This document shows positions 10,301 through 20,590 of a DNA stretch of 64,000 nt, piece after piece. This stretch comes from Apodospora peruviana (lineage: Eukaryota; Ascomycota; Sordariomycetes; Sordariales; Lasiosphaeriaceae). How positions within the stretch are numbered: position 1 is the stretch's first letter; each line of letters opens with the position of its first letter. A program made the translations under genes and the position numbers. The stretch spans positions 1,736,001 through 1,800,000 of the forward strand of contig JAUEDM010000002.1 in assembly GCA_033439685.1 (NCBI GenBank), given 5' to 3'. The notes under the pieces were generated by a model that saw only the letters and a list, made by a program, of their open reading frames with translations, searched no databases and was not told where the DNA came from.

Positions 10301-12096
10301 GGAATGGCACGACCTACAGTCGCAACGCTGTTGCTTTTCCGACGTACGGAGCCTAGGCGTCCATAACCCTCATGCCCAGTTCCGGCAGCGGGACCTTTCC
10401 TGGCTGGCTTGTCGTGTATTTGGGGCGCCGAGACTTCTGTGACTGCTTTCGTTCGTCGTCCGAAGATGGGAAACCGCGTTTTTAAGGTTGATATGCTGGG
10501 GCTTGGCGTACGAGTAGTCCTCCCTGATGCTGGCTTGGATGTACTCATTCCTTCGCCCGAGACAGCAGATCTTGGAGCTGGTGTTGGCTCTCTGCCACCG
10601 GGTGGGCGTGAGAGATAACTGGGCCGGTCCGGAGCAGAGGACGAGAGTACGGGCAGGTTGGCAGGGGCCGGAGCCGTGGCCAATAGGTGGCTCTGTCGTC
10701 TTTCGGACAAAGATGTGGACGACAAATTGCTATGGATGATGGGGAGAGGTAGTCCCAATTGGGACTGGAGGTCTGGAGTCCCATCTCGACTTGGGCGGAC
10801 AGGCGGCGTTGCCTTGGGAGACACAACAGGCTCGGCGGTCAGGCTAGGGCGTCGACGATGACTAGAGTATGATGAGGTGGCTATCCCTTTGGAGGGCGAT
10901 GGCATCACTGGTTGGGCAGGCTCCCGGGAAGGCTTTGAGGGAGATTCGTCCTCATCTCGGGTCTTTTTGAACTTCTGCGACGACTTCCGGGGTGGTGGAC
11001 TAGGGGGGAGCGGCGATAGCCTCTTCTTTTTCTTTTTCTCCTTCTTGTCCTCATCCCGGACCGTTGAGTTTGACGACGACGACGTCAAGGACTCCCTGAC
11101 AGCTGCCAAACCCTGGGCGTGGGCGTGGGCGCTTACAGAGGCTGTCTCATTCGATATGCTGCCGGCTCTTCTTCGGCTAACGGGAGGTCTGGTTTGGGCC
11201 TGATCGGTCTGCCTCATTCTAGCCACTGACGCGGGGATACGCATGGGTGCCACGAGACCGGGAGATTGCGATGAGATCGAGGTGGGCGTGGTGTCTCGGC
11301 TGTATGGACCAGGACCAGGGGATCCCGAAAACCTCGTGGAAGGGCTGCCGCTGAAACCACTAATTTGACTGCTCGCTCCTGAAAATAATGGCGTGGGAGG
11401 AGGGAGGTCGTGAGTCGCGATCCGATACGGCAGCTCGAGGCTGGGGCTCTCAGCCCGTGCCGGGGGGTGCAAATCGCGATATCTATCCAGCTCCGGATAT
11501 ATGGTCACTGTCTGCGCTGAAGTCTTGGGGAGTTCCACCTGTTGTGCCACCCGAATTTCCATCGGACTTGCGGTCAAGTCGCGATCGAAGTGCAAACCAG
11601 TCGAGGCATCCATGGAGGTCTGGGAACGCGGGTTTGACGACAACGATGAGCTGGTTCTGTGAGATTCATCCCTAGAGTCGCTACGAGTGTGTGTCTCTGC
11701 CGATAGACCTGATTGTTTGCGTCGAAGGACGTTTTGACGTCTCGTGCTGGGGCCTGGAAGCTTGCTGGCCGATGAGTTGGATGAGATTGGCATGGATGAA
11801 TTTCCACTACCGGCGGAACCCCGAGATTGCGGTAGTCGGTCGAGGAACGACTGTTCAGACTGACTGATCGAAGGCCGCCGAGGAGGAAAAGACTGCGGTA
11901 ATTTGCTTGCTGGCATCTTGGGTTGTGGAATTGTCCGCGCACGTTCATGGTTCACTCCGACTTCCCTTCGACTGCTTCTCAAGCCCGAGGAAGAAGGTGC
12001 AATCTTTTGAAAGGGTTCAAAATACGGCCCAGCGTCTCCGGCCCCGGCACCGCCAGGCCGGCCTGACATATCCGGCCGATATCTGAGAGATGCCAT
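7396..12096 (-). CDS. Large disordered protein with C-terminal methyltransferase-like domain
   Basis: Single uninterrupted 1566-aa frame. The frame stays open upstream of 12096, but ATG at 12094-12096 (MASLRYRPDMSG) is preferred because the upstream residues are Cys-rich, low-quality leader translation; the next in-frame Met (MSGRPGG) is the alternative. Residues 1 to about 1200 are Ser/Pro/Arg-rich and low complexity, with a basic KKEKKKKKRLSPLPPSPPPR stretch. From about 1235 to 1480 the sequence becomes globular: a beta strand plus loop ILVIDGLGNDDW (about 1277), then RRVLKPGGFIEL (about 1373), which is the classic post-motif III signature of class I SAM methyltransferases. The cofactor loop that normally reads D-x-G-x-G-x-G is eroded. 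Substrate unknown; a catalytically weak or regulatory fold is possible. The conserved C-terminus includes KVGRWWYSRCYES. Confidence 0.85.
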   Translation of the reverse strand: MASLRYRPDMSGRPGGAGAGDAGPYFEPFQKIAPSSSGLRSSRREVGVNHERARTIPQPKMPASKLPQSFPPRRPSISQSEQSFLDRLPQSRGSAGSGNSSMPISSNSSASKLPGPSTRRQNVLRRKQSGLSAETHTRSDSRDESHRTSSSLSSNPRSQTSMDASTGLHFDRDLTASPMEIRVAQQVELPKTSAQTVTIYPELDRYRDLHPPARAESPSLELPYRIATHDLPPPTPLFSGASSQISGFSGSPSTRFSGSPGPGPYSRDTTPTSISSQSPGLVAPMRIPASVARMRQTDQAQTRPPVSRRRAGSISNETASVSAHAHAQGLAAVRESLTSSSSNSTVRDEDKKEKKKKKRLSPLPPSPPPRKSSQKFKKTRDEDESPSKPSREPAQPVMPSPSKGIATSSYSSHRRRPSLTAEPVVSPKATPPVRPSRDGTPDLQSQLGLPLPIIHSNLSSTSLSERRQSHLLATAPAPANLPVLSSSAPDRPSYLSRPPGGREPTPAPRSAVSGEGMSTSKPASGRTTRTPSPSISTLKTRFPIFGRRTKAVTEVSAPQIHDKPARKGPAAGTGHEGYGRLGSVRRKSNSVATVGRAIPGTMSSQESLSSNQSHDPFLLERMAPVVISGGEIVENRNTSSELCRTDSNQSIPCNRLSIESRDSSQASWSSREGPRLTLWPSPLPRPAAHTPSLGSRRPSDSSDSEALARSSLALRRSMQRLKSGERDAPRIPKPIVTRGKVVSPSIASTDASIMSDDSMFGPSTGSVAAGRELDGVATNSGPKKLLKRARSPRKWNFFSRSQSQPAIEKKQVDTSSTVAATVKVVQAKPVPFYAMMDSEQEDVDAPDLGEILREAKGVASHPPQVPSVEKVVSPIRHDLSHYKPIRLGNQPSMPAALRQVTSPVKLPRPSLPQPQPVPVPTPAPARQAAPVQQVGGRPSRLPQVGRIPKVVSARAEQVSPKSFSRPFHRLSYQTPIPVEDVRDAEFVAKGPSPPKISTPELTQDGSISTSGTNASALIYSLEQELIHPGSGGIGQEFLSFSPRTNSQSTTTTTSSSAGGLFPYSGATAVVPSPTAPLAEDEIWDEYNDLLGDDTMRVMPLQGASLRKTIQLDASKLDKGKQVEPPLESPTLSNHPMQSLDQALNPGQEPEKEPVTSSIYSLNFGEKIRQALDLDSGPVVSFSETEFSNGREEGDYREVVGQQIPQRQRDSSDPKRQVRQSDASGSSLGSQDSSPLSQVNLRVGSMTVSKWLTFGHVLFSPVRDELIPVVGSLKRHSILVIDGLGNDDWSFYAAETYPAATFFNLSPRPPLPTDYQTSSAFPLSPPNHHQIQYTSHAEKFPFGPQSFTSVVFRFPSAAPEAHYQNVMSEARRVLKPGGFIELAILDVDLNNMGNRGRRAIRRLKERIHARAPDTSLGSTSDLMLRLLGRKGFADIKTCRVGVPVASAIGRSSSSETSQQGKRASNEVTRNSRDRERSKHRKDDRSLPEMISDEGPVADESITKMVAKVGRWWYSRCYESAAAAAAGPRAGLWNDRALLAECEEWGTSLKLMVCHARVPDGRARVASI

Positions 12097-13000
12097 GTTG
12101 ATCCGATCATATATCCCGTAAACAAAACACCGATGCCTCGACCATAATCTATGGTTGTCCGATCCTCCGCAACAACAATAGTAGGCGGCAGTGTGACACG
12201 CGGTGCCTTGTATATCGATATTCACGCTGTGGCGAAGTTAACCGGGTCGGGGCGCTGGCGATATCGTGGTGTATCCGGAATCACTGTGTGACAACTAAGT
12301 GCTGACCCGTTGCGGAAATCCTCCCGGTGGCTGTATATCCTGGAGTGACAGAGCAAAATCAAGCAACATTCATAGCAACTTGTAGAATTCGTGGTCGTCC
12401 TCACGTCCTTGGGGACCAGCCTTGTGTGAAGAACAAGTAGTAAAACAAAGGTGAATTGCCGAAAGTAGCAAGCCAGCAAGCTGGCCTCGATTTTGAAATT
12501 GAAAGAGGAAATTAAAATGAAAATGAGAAAGAGGTGTGAAGAGTCTTCTGGAAACAATTCAAGTCGATGGCACCAGGCCTAACCCCGCGGAAAAAAGGTA
12601 GGTGGGTGAGTCGGAACGGAGGGGTCGCTGGTCATCCACGGGATGGCGCGTGTAAGCTCGCGGGTGCAAGGGGGGCAGACCGATCGTGTTATTCGAGGGC
12701 GGAGAGAGTGTAAAGGGACGTCGTAAGCCGAAGTACTGGATTCTGCTAGGCTTCGCCCCGACTAATCAATTGTAACCTCCGAGTACCACAAGACCAAGTA
12801 ATGGAAATAGAATTAAGAGATGTCTGTTGACAGATGAGGCAAAATATGAACAAGTGGGAGAAGGGGAAAATCAAGAGGAGATGTAAAGGGGATATCAACG
12901 ACACGAGTTCCAGATACCTTGGGTTCTCGGGGAATAAAGGGTCCAGAGGTATTTTGGTCTCGTTGCTTCAAGAGACTAGACGAGTACTAGCACAGAGGCA
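12097..13000. other. Upstream leader and promoter region of the methyltransferase-like gene
   Basis: Non-coding sequence upstream of the minus-strand start at 12096. It contains only short frames. No TATA box or defined operator could be assigned. Confidence 0.4.
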
Positions 13001-14192
13001 GACCTGATCCTGGTCTGCCGGGTTACCGGGAATCTTTTGATGGATCAAATCGACAGTGGTGTCTGTCTATAATCTAACAGTTTGCTTTCGCAACGGGTCT
13101 GATGGGAACGGGGACTGAGAGACTGAGGGGACGTGGGTGTGCGCATACTGATACCAGTGTATTCGTAGCGTCCGAAGAGACTAGACAGCAAACATGCTAT
13201 CTTTGCACTGGGTGGCGTAGGCAGCTTTTGCCCAAGGCCGCACCGCGACATACATGGATCACGACCACAAGTCAGGCGGTAGAGATGGAGGAAGTCTGGT
13301 AGACGTGAGGGCTGGATTGGGCAGAGAGAGCATGCAGGAAGCAGAAGTCCCACCATTGACTCACCACTAAACGGGCAAGGCAGGCGAAGAGAGAAGCGTT
13401 CAAGTGACAACGACAGCCACCGGTCAGCCATCTGCATATGCAGGACTGATGAAGCCAGAGGATATGGTGCATGGAACAGGCCAGCTGGATCGCGCAGAAG
13501 CACGTCCTGTCTGTCGTCCGCCCTTTCACCTCACTGGACCGGCGGTCGCGGAGGAGGAGCAGTCGCAGTAACTCGATAAACCTACGACGGAAGACCGTCC
13601 GCTGCGAGCAAGGCCTGATCGCCCGACTGCGACAGTCCTCGGCTGCGTAGTGCTAGCGGCTGCGCCGCCATGCGCACCGAGACCAGCCCTGGAAGCTGCA
13701 TGCGGAGATGCCCTATGAGCACCCAGAAAGCACCCTTGGAGGCGCGATTGGGCGCCAGACCCCGGGAGCCCAGAGACTCGCTCTGTCCACAGTGGTTCGG
13801 TTAAGTTGCCTCGACGCTATCAGAGCCTTTCAGAGGCCTTTGCGAGCAAAGTGGCCATCTGCCAGAGTACCTCTGTCAGTGGGGACCTGCGGTTGGGGCG
13901 TCATAGCACGGCCATTGCTATGTTTGTGTTGGAAGGGAGTTTTGTTGATATAGTTGGCGATTGTCTTATGATCATGGATTTGATGCCCGTGAACTGTGGA
14001 TCGATGGACATGGCGAGGCGAGACCAGAGAGGAAGGACGGGACGGTTGAAGGTGGTGAGTTTTTTGATAGGAGAACGGGGAGTGTCCTTGGGTGTCTTGG
14101 TCGGTCTGGACCAGTTCTATGCGGGGTTGCTTCGGGTATCGGCGGCCATTCGCCTCACCTTTTTAACAACCTGGAAATGAGGAAGGAAAGCC

Positions 14193-14363
14193 ATGTCTCA
14201 GTTCCACTCAGTTGTCCACAATCTCTGTTGCTCCTCCCGCTTTCCGCAACATGATGATGATTCTGACACCGACATCGACATGTCGGATGCCAACAACAGC
14301 AATCACGACTGGAAGCAACATCAATGCGGCGGCGGAACGCCCACGCGGAAATGGCGTTGCTGA
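14193..14363 (+). CDS. Candidate small ORF, 56 codons
   Basis: ATG at 14193 opens a 56-aa frame ending TGA 14361-14363. It contains an acidic stretch QHDDDSDTDIDMSDANNSN followed by a Cys/Gly/Lys-rich end. The composition is less random than the surrounding frames, but no family is recognised, no splice sites extend it convincingly, and a frame of this size is expected by chance in 8 kb. Listed as a possibility only. Confidence 0.15.
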   Translation: MSQFHSVVHNLCCSSRFPQHDDDSDTDIDMSDANNSNHDWKQHQCGGGTPTRKWRC

Positions 14364-17300
14364 AGCCGAAGCCTATCGCTTTCCACGCTCCTGGATGGTC
14401 TCATGCACGTCAACTCCCTCACGCAATGTCTCGAAAGTCCCCGCAGCTGCATTTCCGTCCTCTCCATGAAGCCAGTGACAGTGCTAGTGCCAGCTTTCGC
14501 AGCGTGCACCCTACGACGGTGATCTCCCGGGCATGCTCTAGCCTGCAGCTGCCTGTCTTCTGGGCGTCCCATTTTGAACAACCATCCCCTTTTCTATCTC
14601 GCCGCACAAACGCATCATCATCAAAGGCCAACCTCAAACGACAACACCTGGGTCGTCGAGCGCTCCCGTAATATGGTACCTAATATGGGCAGGCCGATCT
14701 TTGGGAACACAGCAGCCTTCGACTCCGGACTTTGAAATAGGAGACCGAGACTGACAATTGACATGTGTCAGTTGTGCCTCCACGGGACACACCCCGTTGA
14801 TTGTCCCCACTCCGAAATCCGTTCAACTGAGAAGCCATCGTTTCCATAGACGCCCTGCTGCCTCGCCTTGATTCGTCTGCTGAGTTGGACTAGTCGTCAG
14901 AACTTTGGTTCAGGGTCGACTGAATTTTCTGATTCGCCAGCTTGAAGACATTTTGCCCAATCAACTACAGCCTCCCCGACTGCCTTTCTTGGACTGTTCC
15001 AATAACACCGCGGAATGATTTGAATAACTGTTGGATGAGCAAGTATTCGATCGGATGGTTTTCTCGAAACATTCGGGAAGTCGAGCTCGGCTCTTCCTTA
15101 GATGTTACACTTCGACTTACATTGTCCATCTCTTACCGACCTCGGGAGTAATATGCACTGACAGAGCCATGGCTAAATTGGTCAGAAAGCGGAGGAGGGT
15201 TACAATCTCAACTTGACACCAGCTTTTTCCCCTTCTTCCAGGTTGAATAAACGCACTGCAATGCATGTCTCGCCCGGATCTACGAACCGCCTGCAAGAGC
15301 GTGGTCAGTCTTCACAGTGGGTGTGCTGCCGTGGGCCATTCACACGGCTTCAAACTGGAAACGACGATGCTGGCTACGAGTACTTGTATAAGTCAGGAAC
15401 AAAAGATGCAGTGGGATTCTCGTGATACCTATCGGGTGGTACAGAGCTCTCGAGCCTTTGGACTTACCAAACCATTTTTCATCTCTGCAAGTTATCAGGC
15501 CGACCTCCCATTTTCAGTCACATCTTTGGGGGGCTATCGCGGGAATGCCAAGCAGGACGGTCGTCTCGATTGACATATCCGTATGCTTGGCCCACTCTTT
15601 TGTGAGTAGCGTTTCGCTGCCATGTCGGCTTGGTTCGTGATGAGTCGAAGCTCGAAAGTGCTCATCAATAATTCATGCCTTCCGACTCCGGACGAGGTCA
15701 GTACAGCACAACTTACTGCCATCCTGCTTGCAGCCTGCGGGGAGGTCCAAACTTTTGACCTTGCAAGACTTTTACTGACCCAAGCAGAGCTGAATACGCA
15801 TTTAGGCCATCGCCAGTCGCCTCACAGTCAATGCGCTGGCACTTCCCCCGCCTCTTGAGTTGGGTCTTGTCAAGTGGCCGCGTCCAGTGCCGCCCACTTT
15901 TCAGCGCTTGTCGCTTGTCGTTTGTCGTCTAGCATCGCTTGTCGCAAGTTGGCAGACTGACGGCTGACAGGACAAGGCAGGGAAGCTCAAGGCCGCAAGG
16001 ACAGAAAAGCCCGAGCAAGGAGAATGTTCGATCGCATGCAGGAGAATGCATGAGTTGGGACCCGGCTTTGTGGCGAGTGCAGCGGGGGACCAACCCAACT
16101 TTAGTCGACCGCCCGACATGACAACTGCTTATCGCTGCACTCCGCCACAGTCGATTTTTAGTAATCAGCATGTCTCTCTCGCCGACCCCGATCTCTCATG
16201 AGGCTGGTGACGTGGCATGCATCGGGCATGGCTTGCTGCTTTCACCTGGTCGATCGTAGCCAGAATCTCAACGGCTGCCTCCCCTGGCGCTTGCCCGCGT
16301 GGAGCGACTCTGGTCCTCTGTTTTGGCAAACGGCAATTGTTGAATCGGCACGATATCAATAGGATGATCTCGGGGATGAAGCGAAATCGGCGAGATCTGT
16401 GACTTGCGATGCTATATCACAAGCGAATACGATACCGCCTCTTGCGTACTAGGCCAGCAGATCCCCGACTGCGAGCCGAGCCAGACGGGCGGGCGGTATC
16501 ACGTTTGTTCACTATTGAGGTGCGAGAGTGAAGAAAACCTTCAACGGGCATGGATGGCATCACCCCTGAATCCCTGTTTTCGGTTCAGTGGTCAAGCCTG
16601 CCGCGACAGGGATCACTTCCAGGTAGACAGGGGTTTCGTCAGCCTCATTGGCTGGTCGAGTGAAACCGCAGCGGCACGACGTGCCTTCTCTGGAGTCCTC
16701 AACAGACCTCGACAGTAACGTGATTCCGAGATGGTGTGGAGGTATCACGACCGCAAAGGCATCGTCGAAGGTATTCATCTGCACCACAATAGTCTCCCGT
16801 GTTCTGTCATCTCTGTTTTTCCCAGTCTCTGTCGCTGCTACACATCGTTCAGGTGCTTCGAAGCCAACATATTCCAACAGAACGAATCAGTTATGCTCAA
16901 CTGCAGCATCTTGACTCGGCCTGAAAGAGTCAAGAACTGTAGGAAGACTGTCTCCCCCGTGGTCATGTGTCCTGCGTGAAGCCTTATCAGCGCAAACCTG
17001 CTTGCAAGCGTTTCCACATCAGCTACCTGGGCAGGCATGCCTGAGAAGGCTCCCTGATCTCAGCCGAACAGGCCCCTTGCGGCTGCCACTGCGCTGTCAA
17101 GAGGCTGGTGACGGCATCTCACGTGGCCGCCCTGGAAATCCCGTCTCCTATTCCGCCTTGAGCCTCTTCTCGTCCCCGAAACCAGTGGCGTCCGCGAAGG
17201 GCTGGCTGGTCTCCTTGTCAAACATTGTCTCAGTTGTAAGGCTCACGGGCTTGCCTCAGTCTGTTTAGTATCAAAGTTGCGTTCTGTTCCCCGCCAACGA

Positions 17301-18650
17301 AGTCAAAACTGGCCTATGCTGGGGGCTGGCTGAGATGTTCTTGGTGTGCGCGAGTCCGTCCTAGCGGTTACTGAAGGCTGTTGGAGGGCTGACGAATGGC
17401 TTCCCAATTTTGTATGCTAGGCTTGAACCCGCCGCATTTCTTTCGTATCCCACCATAGTGATCTGGTCGCTTGATTTCCTGCGTAGGGCCAATTGACTTT
17501 CCGACATGTTGTCGCGCCAGCGAGGGAATCTGAGAGCTGAGTTCTTCCATGAAGCCTTGCTCGTCCTCCTCTCAACCTACCGTTCCGCTCTCCTTATCCC
17601 ATTGCTTTTCCTGTTTTAGACCTCCCCCAGAATCAGCCCTTACCCGCGCCCAAGACAAGACCTCTGATAGGAGAAGTGATGCAATTTAGACTTTGCGCTA
17701 CGGGTTATGGACCTACGTCAGGGTGACCTCTCAGGGTATCTGGTGCCCATGGAGTTATACCCAACCCATTCCTGGTTCCGACGCTGGCTGAGTGATCGAA
17801 ATAGAGTGATCTCGAATGTCCCACTCGAAGGTTAGATTGGTGTCTGCCCGTTGTTGTCAGTGGCTGGACGTTGATCAGGGGTGAATACCGCGGCCGCCTA
17901 GTTAAATCGAACGTGACGACTTTATCAAATGGGATGGGGGAGTTGAGCTGTCCGTCACGCGTTTCGTTCCTTCAATGGTAACAAATATCCAAAGAAGCGC
18001 GAGAATATGCGAACTTGTAGAGCAGGACGAGGGGCTTCGTCTGGTACGAGAAGGATCCGTCTTCTCTATCTGGTCTCTCACTCGTATGAAGAACCACGCA
18101 CAGGTGGGCTTCTGCCTGCTTAACGCCGGCAAGTTACTGCCCCTTTTCCCCAAGGAGTGGAGAGCTGTTTTCTTTGTTTGGCTTTGTTTGTTGGTCTGTT
18201 TATGGGATCCTAATAAGCGAGCGAGCGAGCGCCCTCAGGTCACGTCGCTGGTCTCGCATGCGCAGTTGCGGCCCAGCTTTATTCCTTTTTGTGATCATTT
18301 GTTGATGACAGCGTGATGATTCGGTCGTCCGAATGGCAGACGGGGGAAAAAAGCTTGGTCTTTCATCACACTAGTTCTAGAACTAGATCAAACTTTTTCT
18401 TCCCCGTGAGGAACACATTCTCGACAGTTGCTCGTCGCGGAAGTGGTTTCACTGATTTTTAGTCTAGAGGTATTCCCGTCCTTACAATGCCCCCTTGTTA
18501 ATCCGTTTCTTATTCTCTTCTCTTTTTCTACCCTGTCCCTTCTTCATGCTTTCCTCGCGGTTGGTACGAACGCCAAGACTCGCTATCAATTAGTGTTCAA
18601 GTTCATCACTCGCTCAGCTAGCCTCCCTCGTGTAGAAATGAAATGGAGGA

Positions 18651-18666
18651 GGGGTATATATACCCC
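18651..18666. repeat. 16-bp perfect palindrome
   Basis: GGGGTATATATACCCC is self-complementary along its full length. It lies about 170-210 bp upstream of the tRNA-like tail at about 18836-18876. It could be a protein-binding site or a TATA-like promoter element; nothing downstream identifies a transcript. Confidence 0.6.
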
Positions 18667-18720
18667 CTTAGCGACCACCAATTTCAACAAGGTTGGCGCA
18701 CACGCCTACTCCCACTCCAA

Positions 18721-18880
18721 ATGGCTCTCGTGGTCAAGTGGTGTTAAGCTGTGCGCGTCACCTAAGGTGTGCGAGTAATGCTAGTCGATTTCGGTCGGGC
18801 CCGCAACGCATTACCGTCCTCCGACCATAGATGTGATGGCTCTTGAACGTCATAACTTTGAGTCCCGTCTGTGGTAAGTC
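18721..18880 (+). other. tRNA-related sequence, possible SINE or tRNA relic
   Basis: TGGTCAAGTGG at about 18731-18741 fits the pol III A-box consensus TRGYNNARNNG. At about 18836-18876 the sequence GATGGCTCTTGAAC, followed after a short gap by TTTGAGTCCCGTCTGTGG, resembles the tRNA 3'-half found on the minus strand at 20540-20590 (TTGGCTCTTGAGC ... TTCGAGTCCCATCTGTGT). The A-like and B-like boxes are about 120 bp apart, too far for a normal tRNA without a long intron, and the B box is degenerate. Weakly supported. Confidence 0.25.
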
Positions 18881-20151
18881 GGTTAAGAAATGACCATGAG
18901 ATTTTCTCTGGAGACTAACAAACTTCTAAGCAAGACGTGCTAAGTCTTAGAAGTAAGGTATGAGGACTCTGGGTACAGGTCCAGCTTTTGAGTTCGAATA
19001 CAAATCCAAATCCAGATCTAGATCTAGATCCAGGTTCGAAACCCAAGTCCAACCTCAAATCCAGAACAAGCAAGTGCAGAGCCAGGTCGAATACAGTTGC
19101 AGTTCCAGGTCCACCTCCAGATCGGATATAGCTTGCTTTCTGTGCCTACCTACCTACCATAGTTCAACAGCGGGAAGTAGTGAAGTGATATCAGCCCCAT
19201 GTTGTGTTTCCATAACAGTAGGATTCGGTTAGCGGGGGGCTCATAGAGCATCATCTCACTGGGTTGCCCTTAAGAACTGATCTTAATGGCATTAATTATC
19301 AAGCTAGTTGGGCCTGTGTTTCTACCTAGGTACCTGGTAGTCATAGTGCTGATGATGAGATGACTGTTCACTTTACCTAAGGCAGGATCAGTCAATATGA
19401 CACGAGTGTGGAATGAGGTAACAAGACTAGACGAATCATTGTGGATGGGAAAGTTCTAACCTTTTTCTTTTCTTCGCCTAATAACTCTCCGTCTTTCTCC
19501 TTGCCTGTCTCCTGTGTATTGTCCTCTTAAGTAATGTATAGGATATCTCTAAACAGACAAACCAAATGACCGATCTTTTAGGCTGTGGTGGTTGATTCTG
19601 GAGCGGTTTCTGCCCATACTGATGAAAATATAGGTACATTCTCATGTCATGATATTGAGCAATCTTGGGGATAGTATGAATAATTAGATACGTGATCTGG
19701 TCACCTTCCATCTATCAAAGTCATACAATGCATTATCATATCTACTATCACATTGTTTGATCTTCATCGTGTGAGTTATGTTTAAAGTAAAATAGCAGAA
19801 GAACAGAAGGAAACCGTACAAAATGGGCACCAGAGTGGTTAGTACTTAAGGGCGTGTTCATATCCATGAATATTACCTCGTGTGCCAAATACAAGAAATG
19901 CCACGAGAAAAATGGGAACCGATAAGACCATGACATATTAGATGTCTCGGAATCTAATTAGTAAAACAGGCGCGAGATGGACGTGACAACTACCCTTCAC
20001 AGAACACAAGCAGGTGTATCACGCTTCCCAGGGTGTGAAGTAAGATACGGTTCCCGAGCCAACTATTTTCTCGAACAAAAGCCAAGACCTGTCCACTGCT
20101 TGCCAGTCAAAGGCGGAAAGCACTTTACATGCGCTGCAGGCATGCCGGCCG

Positions 20152-20570
20152 TTCAGCAGCGTCTCCTTCGCCACTATCACCATTGCTCAAACACATTATA
20201 TGGGCGGGCGTATCACCGCTCCTCAGCTCAGGGGGTTGCAGCCAGGGCAACCAACACGCATCTTTTGAAACTGACTCATGGCTCTGGATGTACAGGCTGA
20301 TCATCGGCGGGGAAAAGAAGAACACAGATAAGACTCGAACTCACTAGCTCTATTCAGCAGTTGTCTCCTCCGCCGCTATCACCGTCGTCGCCCAAACACA
20401 TTATGGATGTATGTATCACCGCTCCTCAGCTCAGAATGTTCGCAGCCAGGGAGAGCAACACGCATCTCTTGAAACCGAGTTCTAGTTCTGGATGTATGCA
20501 CAGACAGACAGACAGGCTCATCATTGGGAAAAAAAATTAGGACACAGATGGGACTCGAACCCACGAGCTC
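20152..20570. repeat. Diverged tandem duplication, two units of about 200 and 218 bp
   Basis: Unit 1 (about 20152-20350) and unit 2 (about 20353-20570) align along their length. Both start TTCAGCAG and share CCAAACACATTAT-like, TATCACCGCTCCTCAGCTCAG and AACACGCATCT blocks in the same order. Both end in the minus-strand tRNA-like tail (ACAGAT-GACTCGAAC-CACNAGCTC). Unit 2 has an extra (ACAG)n stretch at about 20501-20516. They differ at many positions, so the duplication is not recent. Confidence 0.75.
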
Positions 20571-20590
20571 AAGAGCCAACCACATGCCAT
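20527..20590 (-). pseudogene. tRNA 3'-half (T-arm and acceptor strand) with poly-T terminator, 5' half missing
   Basis: On the minus strand the sequence GTGGGTTCGAGTCCCAT forms a 5-bp T-stem with a canonical TTCGAGT loop, followed by CTGTGTC as the 3' acceptor strand plus a discriminator base, then a run of eight T residues (20529-20536), a pol III terminator. The partner 5' acceptor strand GACACAG and a D-arm are not found within the following 150 bp, so this is a fragment or a tRNA-derived repeat end rather than an intact gene. A more degraded copy of the same tail lies at about 20317-20350. Confidence 0.5.

Noticed and set aside
13045..13503. 152-codon minus-strand frame
   Set aside because: Cys/Leu/Ser-rich, as expected for a chance frame in pyrimidine-rich DNA; no motif and no splice extension.
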